This document shows positions 17,854 to 27,804 of a stretch of DNA of 48,247 bases, piece after piece. The stretch is from Pseudomonas endophytica (GTDB taxonomy: Bacteria; Pseudomonadota; Gammaproteobacteria; Pseudomonadales; Pseudomonadaceae): NCBI RefSeq assembly GCF_001411475.1, contig NZ_LLWH01000113.1, positions 1 through 48,247 of the forward strand. Reading direction: 5' to 3'. Both the position numbers and the translations under genes were made by a program. The notes under the pieces are model-generated. The model saw nothing but the letters and a program-made list of their open reading frames with translations. It was not told the origin of the DNA and did no database searches. The stretch's first letter is position 1; every line of letters starts with the position of its first letter.

Positions 17854-18047
17854 CGCTGTTCTCCTGGGTATTGAAAGTTAAATCGAAACGGAAAAAAGGC
17901 GAGCATTTTCCCTCACCCACCGCCCTCGGGGCAATGACAGATAGTCGCTTGAAACGTTTTTCCTGCGCTTAACCGTTCAACCTGTTGAAGATCGGACATT
18001 TCATTTCGTTATTACGTGCAAGCCATCCGACCAACGAACCAGTTATC

Positions 18048-18077
18048 GACCAATATCAAAAAGTTTTGATATTGGTC
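18048..18077. promoter_or_regulatory. Perfect 30-bp palindrome, probable SahR operator
   Basis: GACCAATATCAAAA (18048-18061), AG, TTTTGATATTGGTC (18064-18077): 14 of 14 bases pair. The AT-rich core ATATCAAAA..TTTTGATAT resembles ArsR/SmtB-family operators. Its right edge touches the inferred -35 box of sahR, so a bound repressor would block RNA polymerase. The site lies about 195 bases upstream of divergent tktA. Confidence 0.8.
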
Positions 18078-18106
18078 TTGCGAGGTAGGGTGCGGGTAAC
18101 TAGACT
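18078..18106 (+). promoter_or_regulatory. sigma70 promoter of sahR-metK
   Basis: TTGCGA (18078-18083), 17-base spacer, TAGACT (18101-18106). Transcription would start near 18113, only about two bases before the ATG at 18115, so the sahR message may be leaderless. Confidence 0.6.
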
Positions 18107-18114
18107 GCGGCGCT

Positions 18115-19110
18115 ATGAACTTACGCGTGCCTTCAATCCGCCATGACGATTGCGACGAGCTCTCCGCATTGTGCAAGGCTGGGGGCGACCCGCTGCGGCT
18201 CAATGTGCTGCGTGCGCTGGCCAACGATTCATTTGGAGTGCTGGAACTGACGCAAATCTTTGCCACGGGCCAATCCGGCATGAGCCACCACCTCAAGGTG
18301 TTGTCTCAAGCGCAACTGGTGGCCACGCGTCGTGAAGGCAATGCCATTTTTTATCGTCGTGCCCTGCCCCACACCGCGCTGCTAGGCGGCAAATTGCATG
18401 CGGCGTTGCTAGAAGAGGTCGACAATCTGACCTTGCCTGCCGATGTGCAAGCACGCATCAGCGCCGTACATGGACAACGAGCAGCGGCCAGCCAAGACTT
18501 TTTCTCACGTATCGCTGAGAAATTTCGAGCTCAACAGGATTTGATCGCAGGCTTGCCACAGTATCGGGATAGCGTCTTGGCGTTGCTCGACAAACAGAGC
18601 TTTAGCTCAGCCGCCACGGCCCTTGAGGTCGGCCCCGGTGATGGCAGTTTTTTGCCAGACTTGGCTCGCCGCTTCCAGCAAGTCACGGCGCTGGATAACA
18701 GCTCGGTGATGCTTGAGCTGGCCCGCCAGCTATGTGAACGCGAGTCATTGAATAACGTCAGCCTGCTATTAGCCGACGCGCTGCACGATACGTCTATCCA
18801 AGCCGATTGCGTGGTCATGAACATGGTTTTGCACCATTTCGCGGCACCGGCTGAAGCACTAAAGCAACTGGCCACCTTGCTAAAACCTGGCGGTAGCCTG
18901 CTGGTAACAGAGTTGTGTAGCCATAATCAGGTGTGGGCCCGTGAGGCTTGCGGCGATTTGTGGTTAGGTTTTGAACAAGATGATCTGGCCCATTGGGCCA
19001 CCGCTGCGGGACTCGTTCCCGGGGAAAGCCTCTATGTAGGCTTACGTAATGGTTTCCAGATTCAGGTCCGCCACTTTCAGCGGCCAGCTGGCGACACTCA
19101 CCATCGGTAA
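18115..19110 (+). CDS. sahR: SahR: ArsR-family regulator fused to a SAM-methyltransferase-like domain
   Basis: 331 residues. Residues ~12-95 are an ArsR/SmtB winged helix ('ALCKAGGDPLRLNVLRALA', 'SGMSHHLKVLSQAQLV', 'RREGNAIFYRRAL'). Residues ~130-320 are a class I methyltransferase fold with 'LEVGPGDGSFL' (E171-G177, SAM/SAH-binding loop). This fusion, next to metK, is the architecture of SahR, described in Proteobacteria as a sensor of S-adenosylhomocysteine that controls methionine-cycle genes. The HTH lacks the metal-binding Cys cluster of metal sensors. No Shine-Dalgarno precedes the ATG. metK starts 19 bases after the stop and is presumably co-transcribed, so the pair is likely autoregulated through the palindrome upstream. 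Confidence 0.85.
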   Translation: MNLRVPSIRHDDCDELSALCKAGGDPLRLNVLRALANDSFGVLELTQIFATGQSGMSHHLKVLSQAQLVATRREGNAIFYRRALPHTALLGGKLHAALLEEVDNLTLPADVQARISAVHGQRAAASQDFFSRIAEKFRAQQDLIAGLPQYRDSVLALLDKQSFSSAATALEVGPGDGSFLPDLARRFQQVTALDNSSVMLELARQLCERESLNNVSLLLADALHDTSIQADCVVMNMVLHHFAAPAEALKQLATLLKPGGSLLVTELCSHNQVWAREACGDLWLGFEQDDLAHWATAAGLVPGESLYVGLRNGFQIQVRHFQRPAGDTHHR

Positions 19111-19129
19111 ATATTAGGAAACCGTCGAG

Positions 19130-20320
19130 ATGAGCGAATACTCCCTTTTCACCTCCGAGTCCGTGTCTGAAGGGCATCCGGACAAAATCGCCGACCAGAT
19201 TTCTGATGCGGTGCTGGACGCCATCATTGCTGAAGACAAGCACGCCCGTGTGGCCTGCGAAACTCTGGTGAAAACCGGCGTAGCAATCATCGCAGGCGAA
19301 GTGACCACTTCGGCTTGGGTTGATCTGGAACAGATCGTTCGCGACGTCATCACCGATATTGGTTACACCAGTTCCGACGTCGGTTTCGACGGCGCGACCT
19401 GCGGCGTCATGAACATCATCGGCAAGCAATCCCCAGACATCAACCAAGGTGTTGACCGTGCCAAGCCTGAAGATCAAGGCGCCGGTGACCAAGGCCTGAT
19501 GTTCGGCTATGCCAGCAACGAAACTGACGTGCTGATGCCGGCACCGATCACGTTCTCGCACCAACTGGTTCAGCGCCAAGCTGAAGCCCGCAAATCTGGC
19601 TTGCTGCCTTGGTTGCGCCCGGACGCTAAGTCTCAAGTGACGTGCCGTTACGAAAACGGCAAGGTCGTGGCCGTCGACGCCATCGTGTTGTCGACTCAGC
19701 ACAACCCAGAAGTGTCGTACAGCGATCTGCGCGAAGGCGTGATGGAACTGATCGTCAAGCACGTGCTGCCTGCCGAACTGCTGCACAAAGACACTCAGTT
19801 CCACATCAACCCGACTGGCCAATTCATCATCGGTGGCCCAGTGGGCGACTGCGGCCTGACCGGTCGTAAGATCATCGTTGACACCTACGGCGGCATGGCC
19901 CGTCACGGCGGTGGCGCATTCTCGGGTAAAGATCCATCCAAGGTTGACCGTTCGGCGGCCTACGCCGGTCGTTATGTAGCCAAAAACATCGTGGCTGCTG
20001 GCTTGGCTGAGCGTTGCGAGATCCAGGTTTCCTACGCTATCGGCGTCGCTCAACCGACTTCGATCTCGTTGAACACCTTCGGCACTGGCAAGATCGCCGA
20101 CGACAAAATCATCAAGCTGGTGCGTGAAGTGTTCGACCTGCGTCCTTACGCGATCACCACCATGCTCGACCTGCTGCACCCGATGTACCAAGAAACCGCA
20201 GCTTATGGTCACTTTGGCCGTACCCCGCAAACCAAAACGGTTGGTGACGATACTTTCACCACGTTCACGTGGGAGCGTACCGACCGCGCTGAAGAGCTGC
20301 GCACTGCCGCTGGCTTGTAA
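19130..20320 (+). CDS. metK: S-adenosylmethionine synthetase
   Basis: 396 residues. Makes SAM from methionine and ATP. '[20 protein letters not shown]' (N-terminal ATP-binding), '[12 protein letters not shown]' and '[19 protein letters not shown]' (P-loop-like and Mg/phosphate-binding signatures) are all present. Located 19 bases after sahR, with AGGA upstream of the ATG, and ended by a strong terminator. Control by the SAH-sensing SahR would match SAM synthesis to SAH load (inference). Confidence 0.97.
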   Translation: MSEYSLFTSESVSEGHPDKIADQISDAVLDAIIAEDKHARVACETLVKTGVAIIAGEVTTSAWVDLEQIVRDVITDIGYTSSDVGFDGATCGVMNIIGKQSPDINQGVDRAKPEDQGAGDQGLMFGYASNETDVLMPAPITFSHQLVQRQAEARKSGLLPWLRPDAKSQVTCRYENGKVVAVDAIVLSTQHNPEVSYSDLREGVMELIVKHVLPAELLHKDTQFHINPTGQFIIGGPVGDCGLTGRKIIVDTYGGMARHGGGAFSGKDPSKVDRSAAYAGRYVAKNIVAAGLAERCEIQVSYAIGVAQPTSISLNTFGTGKIADDKIIKLVREVFDLRPYAITTMLDLLHPMYQETAAYGHFGRTPQTKTVGDDTFTTFTWERTDRAEELRTAAGL

Positions 20321-20337
20321 GTCAGACTGCTGCACCC

Positions 20338-20369
20338 AAGCCCCGGACAGGCGACTGTTCGGGGCTTTT
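20338..20369 (+). terminator. Intrinsic terminator of metK
   Basis: AAGCCCCGGACAG, GCGA, CTGTTCGGGGCTTTT: a 12-bp GC-rich stem with one G-T pair, a tetraloop and a T-run, 18 bases after the metK stop. Confidence 0.88.
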
Positions 20370-20410
20370 GTGCCCGACACACGCGGCAATCCTCTACCCG
20401 CGCGCGCTAA

Positions 20411-22096
<1,686 letters not shown>

Positions 22097-22186
22097 AAAC
22101 CGCGCCGTCGCTTCACCCGAGGCGTATGCTGCGTCTCAGCTTTTTGAATTGTGTGTATTGTCATTATTTTTGTCACGGAGCTTTTT

Positions 22187-22582
22187 ATGAAACGTTTTTC
22201 ACCGCTCGCCCTGTTTACTGTTTGCGGCCTGCTGGCTGCTCCATTGATGGCTGCTGATCAAACCCCAGAACTCACTGGTTGTGCGGCTAAAAAGCACGCC
22301 ATCAGCGTGCAACTCGAACAAGCACGTGCCCACAACAACAGCAACCAAGTGGCGGGTTTGGAAAAAGCCCTGAGCGAAGTTACCGCGAACTGCACCGATG
22401 CGGGCCTGAAGAAAGAGCGCGAAAACAAAGTGCTGGAAGCCAAGCACGACGTCAGCAAGCGCCAGGCAGACTTGGACAAAGCCATGAAAAAAGGCGATCC
22501 AGAAAAAATCGACAAGCGCAAAACCAAGCTTGCTGAGTCGCGCAAAGAGCTACAAGAAGCGCTGGAACAGTTGGATAAGTGA
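22187..22582 (+). CDS. DUF1090 periplasmic protein (YqjC-like)
   Basis: 131 residues. Residues 1-22 are a signal peptide (MKRFSPLALFTVCGLLAAPLMA, cleavage before ADQ). The mature protein is almost wholly charged helix: 'CAAKKHAISVQLEQARAHNNSNQVAGLEKAL', then 'DVSKRQADLDKAMKKGDPEKIDKR', predicted coiled coil. Two cysteines (in GCAAK and NCTDAG) are the conserved DUF1090 pair. ATG 22187 has GGAG ten bases before it. The function is unknown; YqjC of E. coli is linked to acid/envelope stress only by association. Confidence 0.85.
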   Translation: MKRFSPLALFTVCGLLAAPLMAADQTPELTGCAAKKHAISVQLEQARAHNNSNQVAGLEKALSEVTANCTDAGLKKERENKVLEAKHDVSKRQADLDKAMKKGDPEKIDKRKTKLAESRKELQEALEQLDK

Positions 22583-22597
22583 GCCATTGAACGCCCT

Positions 22598-22667
22598 GTA
22601 GGAGCTAGCTTGCTCGCGATCTTTTGATCGTTAAAAGCAAAAGATCGCAGCCTGCGGCAGCTCCTAC
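22598..22667. repeat. Chimeric REPIN (two REP families)
   Basis: Left arm GTAGGAGCTAGCTTGCTCGC is of the AGCTTGCTCGCGA class; right arm GATCGCAGCCTGCGGCAGCT with CCTAC is of the class common in this window. Outer and inner (GATCTTTTGATC) symmetry is kept, the middle is mismatched. Confidence 0.78.
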
Positions 22668-22671
22668 GGGT

Positions 22672-23121
22672 TCAGTGATTTCTGAAGACTTTGTGACACG
22701 CGCTGCACGTGTCTTGGACTTTCTGCACCGCTGGCGTCAGGTGGCTGGCCTTATAAGGTTGTAATTGACTGGCAATCACCAACTCTCCCGTCGCAGCTTC
22801 CAATTCACGCGCCAACGCCTGAAAACGCGCTTGCTTGTGCCAAACGGCATCTGTCGCGCTGGATTGATCTGAATCTTTAGCCTGCGCAAAATGCGTCCAC
22901 GGTTGGTAAGCCAATGCATCCAACTGCACGGCCGCCTCAGCGAAGCGCGGGCCATTGAACGCAACCCGCCCCTTTAACATACCGCTCAGTTCCTCACTGG
23001 TACTGAGCATTTGTTTAAAGATCGCTTTGCGCTGACCCAGCGGTGAATCGGGATCAATGCCGCCGCACGCCGACAGCACCAAGCAAGCCAGCAACACAAT
23101 GGAACAATATTTAAAAGTCAT
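22672..23121 (-). CDS. Cytochrome c' / c556-like haem lipoprotein
   Basis: 149 residues. Lipoprotein signal with lipobox LSAC (C19). A single haem-c site, CSACH (139-143), lies at the very C-terminus, preceded by a four-helix bundle-type sequence, which is the class II (c'/c556) cytochrome layout. No other Cys-pair. Anchored in the periplasm, it may carry electrons or bind small gases; its partner is unknown. The ATG at 23121 has no clear ribosome binding site. Convergent to the DUF1090 gene, separated by a REPIN. Confidence 0.82.
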   Translation of the reverse strand: MTFKYCSIVLLACLVLSACGGIDPDSPLGQRKAIFKQMLSTSEELSGMLKGRVAFNGPRFAEAAVQLDALAYQPWTHFAQAKDSDQSSATDAVWHKQARFQALARELEAATGELVIASQLQPYKASHLTPAVQKVQDTCSACHKVFRNH

Positions 23122-23249
23122 GGTGGCTTCACGTCACAAAAAACGGTTGCCAGCATCCTCGGGTCACTTGCAAAGACCAATACCCCTATTAAATATACGG
23201 TTGCCTCGACGGCTATCTGACCTCGGCAACCCTTGAAGGAACATCGCAG

Positions 23250-24392
23250 ATGAAATCACTTTTCAAGCCTCTGGCTTGGGCGCTGCCGATTGTCATGTTG
23301 CTGGCGGGCTGCAATGGCACCGACAAAGACACCGACAAACCTACCCCTCACACCACGTACAGCAAAGCCGACTGGAGTGCGCTCCCCGAAGTGACCGGTG
23401 TCGATCTGCAAAACGGTTTTGCCTCATGGCGCAGTGCGTGTACCCGGCTCAAAGCCGACCCCAACTGGGGGAGCCTGTGCAGCGCTGCCGCCAGTTTGCC
23501 CGCCAACCCGAGCGTGGCCGAGGTCAGCAGCTTTCTGCAAACTCACTTGGATGTGTACAGCTTGCGCTCGGCCGAAGGCAGCAGTGACGGCTTGATCACC
23601 GGGTACTACGAGCCGGTTTACCCCGGCAGCCTAAAACAGACCGCCAATGCCAATGTGCCGATTTACGGTATTCCGTCTGACTTGATCGTAGTGAACCTAG
23701 ACAGCATTTACCCTGAACTCAAAGGTAAACGCCTGCGCGGTCGTCTTGAAGGGCGAGTACTCAAGCCCTATGACACCGCCGAAACCATCTACAGCAAAGG
23801 GCTGAACGCTCCGGTGCTGGCATGGCTGACCGATCCGATGGACCTGCAATTTTTGCAAATTCAGGGTTCGGGCCGAGTACAGCTAGAAAATGGCCGCCAA
23901 CTGCGCATCGGATACGCTGACCAAAATGGGCATCCCTACAAGCCTATTGGCCGTTGGCTGGTCGAACAGGGCGAACTAAAAAAAGAAGACGTCACCATGG
24001 GCACTATTCACGCATGGGCAATGGCTCACCCTGAGCGCGTGCATGAGTTGCTGGCAAGCAACCCCAGCTATGTATTTTTCACCCAAAACCCTGACAGCAA
24101 CGAAGGCCCACGCGGCTCTCTCAACGTGCCGCTGACACCCGGATACAGCGTGGCGGTGGATCGTTCAGTGATCCCACTGGGCAGCCTGCTGTGGTTGTCG
24201 ACCACACAAGCAGATGGCCAGCCGATTATTCGCCCGGTCGCCGCCCAAGACACGGGCGGCGCAATTGCGGGTGAAGTGCGCGCTGACTTCTTCGTCGGCA
24301 CCGGCCCTCAAGCCGGGCAAATAGCGGGCGACATGAAACAGAAAGGCAACATCTGGCTGTTATGGCCTAAAGGTGCCGAACTGCCGCAGTAA
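23250..24392 (+). CDS. mltA: Membrane-bound lytic murein transglycosylase A
   Basis: 380 residues. Lipobox LAGC with C21, so an outer-membrane lipoprotein. The MltA domain is recognisable from 'DGLITGYYEPVYPGSLK' and 'LQFLQIQGSGRVQLENG'; the C-terminal 3D domain carries 'IIRPVAAQDTGGAIAGEVRADFFVGTG', where D334 is the catalytic aspartate that cleaves MurNAc-GlcNAc with 1,6-anhydro product formation. ATG 23250 follows AAGGA at the right distance. A near-perfect REPIN follows the stop. Confidence 0.95.
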   Translation: MKSLFKPLAWALPIVMLLAGCNGTDKDTDKPTPHTTYSKADWSALPEVTGVDLQNGFASWRSACTRLKADPNWGSLCSAAASLPANPSVAEVSSFLQTHLDVYSLRSAEGSSDGLITGYYEPVYPGSLKQTANANVPIYGIPSDLIVVNLDSIYPELKGKRLRGRLEGRVLKPYDTAETIYSKGLNAPVLAWLTDPMDLQFLQIQGSGRVQLENGRQLRIGYADQNGHPYKPIGRWLVEQGELKKEDVTMGTIHAWAMAHPERVHELLASNPSYVFFTQNPDSNEGPRGSLNVPLTPGYSVAVDRSVIPLGSLLWLSTTQADGQPIIRPVAAQDTGGAIAGEVRADFFVGTGPQAGQIAGDMKQKGNIWLLWPKGAELPQ

Positions 24393-24405
24393 CGACTGAC
24401 CACGC

Positions 24406-24470
24406 GTAGGAGCTGCCGCAGGCTGCGATCGTTTAAAGATCAAAAGATCGCAGCCTGCGGCAGCTCCTAC
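24406..24470. repeat. REPIN palindrome after mltA
   Basis: GTAGGAGCTGCCGCAGGCTG pairs with its exact complement in ...CAGCCTGCGGCAGCTCCTAC; the inner GATC...GATC is also symmetrical. The most perfect copy in the window. Confidence 0.88.
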
Positions 24471-24613
24471 ACAGTGATCGGTAGGGCAAATCCTCTTCTG
24501 AGCTTGGAAAGTACCTAGACATTCCTGCCTGCTTGTTCCTGCCCGTATCGCGGAATAGTCTCAGGCGTCGCTGTCTAGCGTCATTCCTGCGCAGCACTTA
24601 TCGAGTGAAAAAC

Positions 24614-25315
24614 ATGACTAACAAAGCGGTTATCGTCTTCAGTGGCGGGCAAGACTCGACCACCTGTTTATTACAGGCACTGCCTCTGTATGACGAAGTT
24701 CACTGCGTCACTTTTGACTATGGCCAACGTCACCGAGCGGAGATAGACGTTGCTTCAGCGCTTTCAAAAAAACTGGGTGCCACAAAACACACTGTCTTGG
24801 ATGCCTCACTACTGAACCAACTCACTGTTAGCAGCCTGACCCGTGATGACATGCCAGTGCCTGACGCGTCGGCGCCTGTAAACGGTTTACCGAGTACATT
24901 CGTGCCGGGGCGCAATATCGTGTTTCTGACACTGGCGTCTATTTATGCTTACCAAGTGCAAGCTAAAACCGTAATCACCGGCGTGTGTGAAACTGATTTT
25001 TCGGGCTACCCGGACTGTCGGGATGAGTTTGTAAAATCACTGAACCAAGCCATCGCATTAGGCATGGCCTACGACGTACACATTAAAACGCCGCTGATGT
25101 GGTTAAACAAAGCTGAAGTATGGGCATTGGCTGACACCCATCACCAACTTGAGCTGGTTCGTGACCAGACACTGACCTGCTACAACGGCCTCATAGGCGC
25201 CGGCTGCGGCCACTGCGCAGCCTGCAGCCTACGTTCAAAAGGCTTAGAGGACTACTTGAACGACAAAGCTGGCGTTCGCCAAAGCCTACGGGCTAAGCAG
25301 CAACAAAACGCCTAA
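24614..25315 (+). CDS. queC: 7-cyano-7-deazaguanine synthase, enterobacterial type
   Basis: 233 residues, ATG 24614 ([18 protein letters not shown]). The PP-loop SGGQDS is at 10-15, and the zinc site is C-x8-C-x2-C-x2-C in '[16 protein letters not shown]'. Makes preQ0 from 7-carboxy-7-deazaguanine with ammonia and ATP, for queuosine (or deazapurine DNA modification). The wording ('[23 protein letters not shown]'-like, '[18 protein letters not shown]', '[19 protein letters not shown]') is that of enterobacterial QueC, quite unlike the usual Pseudomonas QueC ('LLSGGLDSAT...'). No queD, queE or queF is adjacent, and codon use is more AT-rich than neighbours. It may be an acquired copy. The ribosome binding site is weak (GTGAAAAAC). 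Confidence 0.88.
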   Translation: MTNKAVIVFSGGQDSTTCLLQALPLYDEVHCVTFDYGQRHRAEIDVASALSKKLGATKHTVLDASLLNQLTVSSLTRDDMPVPDASAPVNGLPSTFVPGRNIVFLTLASIYAYQVQAKTVITGVCETDFSGYPDCRDEFVKSLNQAIALGMAYDVHIKTPLMWLNKAEVWALADTHHQLELVRDQTLTCYNGLIGAGCGHCAACSLRSKGLEDYLNDKAGVRQSLRAKQQQNA

Positions 25316-25387
25316 CTTCTTGACTGGCAAACACCTTAGCTCTGTTACAGGGGCGCGCTGCCTCGCCCCTGTCGATCGTGCGCTGAT

Positions 25388-25774
25388 TCACATCGACACA
25401 AAAAAGAAGCTAGCGATCAGTCCCATGCCAATCACCCAGACAATCGAACGCAACATCGCCCAATCGGCGAGGTAGCAGATGATGTACAGCAGGCGACTGG
25501 TGATAAATAACACCGCGAGTACGTCGAGGGTCACGGGCTGGGCGTTGCCGACGATGTCGGCAATGATCACCGCCGCCGCAAAGGCCGGGGTCACTTCAAA
25601 GCTGTTGAGTTGAGCGTTGTCGGCGCGCTTGGCGACCCCGTCAACGGTGCTTAGAAACCCTCGCGGATCGTGATTCTGACGAGGCCCGAATTTGCCTTGG
25701 CTGAACTTGGCAACACCGGTGCACACATACGGCAAAAACAGAGCAATCAGTACACACCAGAAGGCAACCGTCAT
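25388..25774 (-). CDS. MAPEG-family membrane protein
   Basis: 128 residues with four hydrophobic segments (about 3-20, 62-78, 80-100, 106-126). 'RADNAQLNSFEVTPAFAAAVIIADIVG' is the MAPEG signature (R/K-A..N..E..P.F). Related to membrane-associated eicosanoid/glutathione metabolism proteins; bacterial members have no settled role and may bind glutathione. ATG 25774 follows AAGGAAAA. Bases 25775-26003 hold no other feature that can be supported. Confidence 0.82.
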   Translation of the reverse strand: MTVAFWCVLIALFLPYVCTGVAKFSQGKFGPRQNHDPRGFLSTVDGVAKRADNAQLNSFEVTPAFAAAVIIADIVGNAQPVTLDVLAVLFITSRLLYIICYLADWAMLRSIVWVIGMGLIASFFFVSM

Positions 25775-26003
25775 TGGAGTTTTCCTTTTTAGAGTGGGGT
25801 CACGCGCATGCTAATCAGCGCCGGTCTACAGAGCCTAAGAGCCTCGGGGCGGCAAAAGGTTCTTCGCAGTGACTCGACGGTTAAAACCCCTTCCTCTAAA
25901 AACACATACCTACCCAAGATGTGTCCCTGACAAGTATGGTTACATCAAACTAAAAGCCCGCACCGTCGGGTTTCCATTCACTCACGCCACCACAGGATCC
26001 CGG

Positions 26004-27269
26004 ATGCTTGAGCTTGTTGCTGCGTTTATCTGTCTGACTTCACTCCTCACTTACGTGAACTACCGTTTTATCGGCCTGCCGCCAACGATTGGCGTCATGG
26101 TCACCGCGTTGATGTTTTCTCTACTGTTGCAAGGTTTGAGCTTCATCGGCTTTCCAGGGCTCGAAGACCGTGTGCAAGAGCTGATCGGCCAGATCGACTT
26201 CGGCGATCTGCTCATGAACTGGATGCTCTCGTTCCTGCTGTTTGCGGGCGCCTTGCACGTCAATATCAATGATGTGCGCAGCTATCGCTGGCCGATTGGT
26301 CTGTTGGCGACTTTCGGCGTGCTGATCGCAACCACGGTGATCGGCAGCCTCGCGTACTGGATTTTTGAACTGTTCGGCTGGCATGTCAGCTTCATGTATT
26401 GCTTGCTGTTTGGCGCATTGATTTCACCCACCGACCCGATTGCCGTGCTCGGTGTACTGCGTACAGCCAACGCCTCTAAGCCACTGAAAACCACGATTGT
26501 TGGCGAGTCGCTGTTCAATGATGGCACCGCGGTTGTGGTGTTCACCGTGTTGCTGGGCATCGTGCAATTGGGCGAAACCCCGAGCCTTGGCGCCACCGCG
26601 ATGCTATTCGCTCACGAGGCCATTGGCGGCGTGGTGTTTGGCGGCCTGATTGGGTACTTGGTGTACCTGATGATCAAAAGTATTGAGCAGTATCAAATCG
26701 AAGTCATGCTCACGCTGGCGCTGGTCATCGGTGGCTCGGCCATGGCCAGTGAGCTGCACGTGTCTGCGCCGATTGCGATGGTGGTGGCCGGTTTGATCAT
26801 TGGTAATTTGGGCCGCAACAAGGCCATGAACGACATGACCCGTCGCTACATGGACGGTTTCTGGGAGTTGCTGGATGACATGCTCAACGCGCTGCTCTTC
26901 GCGTTGATCGGTATGGAACTGTTGCTGCTGCCGTTCTCTTGGCTGCACTTGATGGCTGCTGGCCTGTTGGCCGTGGCGATTTTGCTGTCTCGCCTACTCA
27001 CTGTGGCCCCAGCCATTGTGCTGCTGCGTCGCTGGCGTACGGTGCCACGTGGCACCATCCGCATTCTGACGTGGGGCGGCCTGCGGGGCGGCGTTTCAGT
27101 CGCGTTGGCCTTGGCGTTGCCATTGGGCCCAGAGCGTGACCTGATCTTGAGTATCACCTACATCGTGGTGCTGTCTTCGATCCTGCTCCAGGGCTTGACC
27201 ATCGGCAAGTTGGTCAGCCACGTCACAAAAGATACGCCTGCACCCGCTGAGTCCGAACACACGCATTAA
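26004..27269 (+). CDS. Na+/H+ antiporter, CPA1/NhaP type
   Basis: 421 residues from ATG 26004 (MLELVAAFICLT), with AGGA seven bases upstream; the open frame extends 45 codons further but without a start signal. About 12 membrane spans. 'CLLFGALISPTDPIAVLGVLR' holds the ND/PTDP-type ion-binding motif of CPA1, 'ESLFNDGTAVVVF' the second conserved Asp-containing motif, and 'WGGLRGGVSVALALALP' the later helix motif with the essential Arg. It lacks the long cytoplasmic C-terminal tail of NhaP2-type proteins. Exchanges Na+ or K+ for H+ for pH and salt homeostasis. Confidence 0.9.
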   Translation: MLELVAAFICLTSLLTYVNYRFIGLPPTIGVMVTALMFSLLLQGLSFIGFPGLEDRVQELIGQIDFGDLLMNWMLSFLLFAGALHVNINDVRSYRWPIGLLATFGVLIATTVIGSLAYWIFELFGWHVSFMYCLLFGALISPTDPIAVLGVLRTANASKPLKTTIVGESLFNDGTAVVVFTVLLGIVQLGETPSLGATAMLFAHEAIGGVVFGGLIGYLVYLMIKSIEQYQIEVMLTLALVIGGSAMASELHVSAPIAMVVAGLIIGNLGRNKAMNDMTRRYMDGFWELLDDMLNALLFALIGMELLLLPFSWLHLMAAGLLAVAILLSRLLTVAPAIVLLRRWRTVPRGTIRILTWGGLRGGVSVALALALPLGPERDLILSITYIVVLSSILLQGLTIGKLVSHVTKDTPAPAESEHTH

Positions 27270-27297
27270 TCCTCTTTCCCCCCGCAAGTACTGGCCA

Positions 27298-27333
27298 AGG
27301 CTGCGATTTTCAAGTCAAAAAATCGCAGCCTTG
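27298..27333. terminator. REP-derived hairpin after the antiporter
   Basis: AAGGCTGCGATTTT, eight-base loop, AAAATCGCAGCCTT: perfect 14-bp stem made of the REP inner arms without the GTAGGAGCT ends. Likely a bidirectional transcript end. Confidence 0.6.
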
Positions 27334-27431
27334 ACCTCCAAAAAGTCATTTCGCTCTCTTGCATGCGTTTCTTGTAAGCTTGGCTACACTGGTTTCAAAA
27401 TGTAAAAAGCACGTCACAAAAGGAGAGAGTG

Positions 27432-27803
27432 ATGAGTACGTCTGCTGCCTTTACCCCCCCACGGCGCCATACCGGCGCTTATATCGTGATCATCACTGCG
27501 CTGGTCGCTTTATGCATCACTGCGTATAGATTTTTCACCCCGTTATCCGGGATTACAGACTCAGGTGGCGCAATGGTCGCCATGTTGGCCGAGTTTGTAC
27601 TGTTTATTTTGGGGCTTTTATTGATCAAGACCGGGGCCGGAGGCGCGAGAGCTTTTTTCCTGTTTCTGGCTTGGGTCGGTGTTATCGGGACGTTTTTTGC
27701 CGCGTTGTTGCTACATGGCTGGTGGACAGTCGCTGTGCTAATTGTGTGCGCTTTAGGTGTCCTCATTGAAACGTTTGGCAGCCAGCCGACAAGGAGAGCG
27801 TGA
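27432..27803 (+). CDS. Small membrane subunit of PQQ dehydrogenase (SldB-like)
   Basis: 123 residues. AGGAGAG at 27421-27427 points to ATG 27432. Four hydrophobic helices (about 15-36, 46-70, 75-95 and 97-114) match the N-terminal membrane domain of membrane glucose dehydrogenase, here encoded alone. The stop is one base from the start of the catalytic subunit, which has its own AAGGAGAG, so the two are an operon. This is the sldB-sldA layout of polyol (sorbitol/glycerol/arabitol) dehydrogenase in acetic acid bacteria. It should anchor the enzyme and help pass electrons to ubiquinone. An RpoS-like -10 (CTACACT, about 27390) is visible upstream. Confidence 0.75.
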   Translation: MSTSAAFTPPRRHTGAYIVIITALVALCITAYRFFTPLSGITDSGGAMVAMLAEFVLFILGLLLIKTGAGGARAFFLFLAWVGVIGTFFAALLLHGWWTVAVLIVCALGVLIETFGSQPTRRA

Positions 27804-27804
27804 G

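Noticed and set aside
18064..18077. Second SahR box near ahcY or metF
   Set aside because: I scanned the ahcY leader and promoter and the ahcY-metF gap by eye for GACCAATATCAAAA-like words and saw none; a computed scan would be needed to be certain.
24471..24613. preQ1 riboswitch upstream of queC
   Set aside because: No preQ1-I type stem with the A-rich tail or class II pattern could be recognised in the 140 bases before the start.
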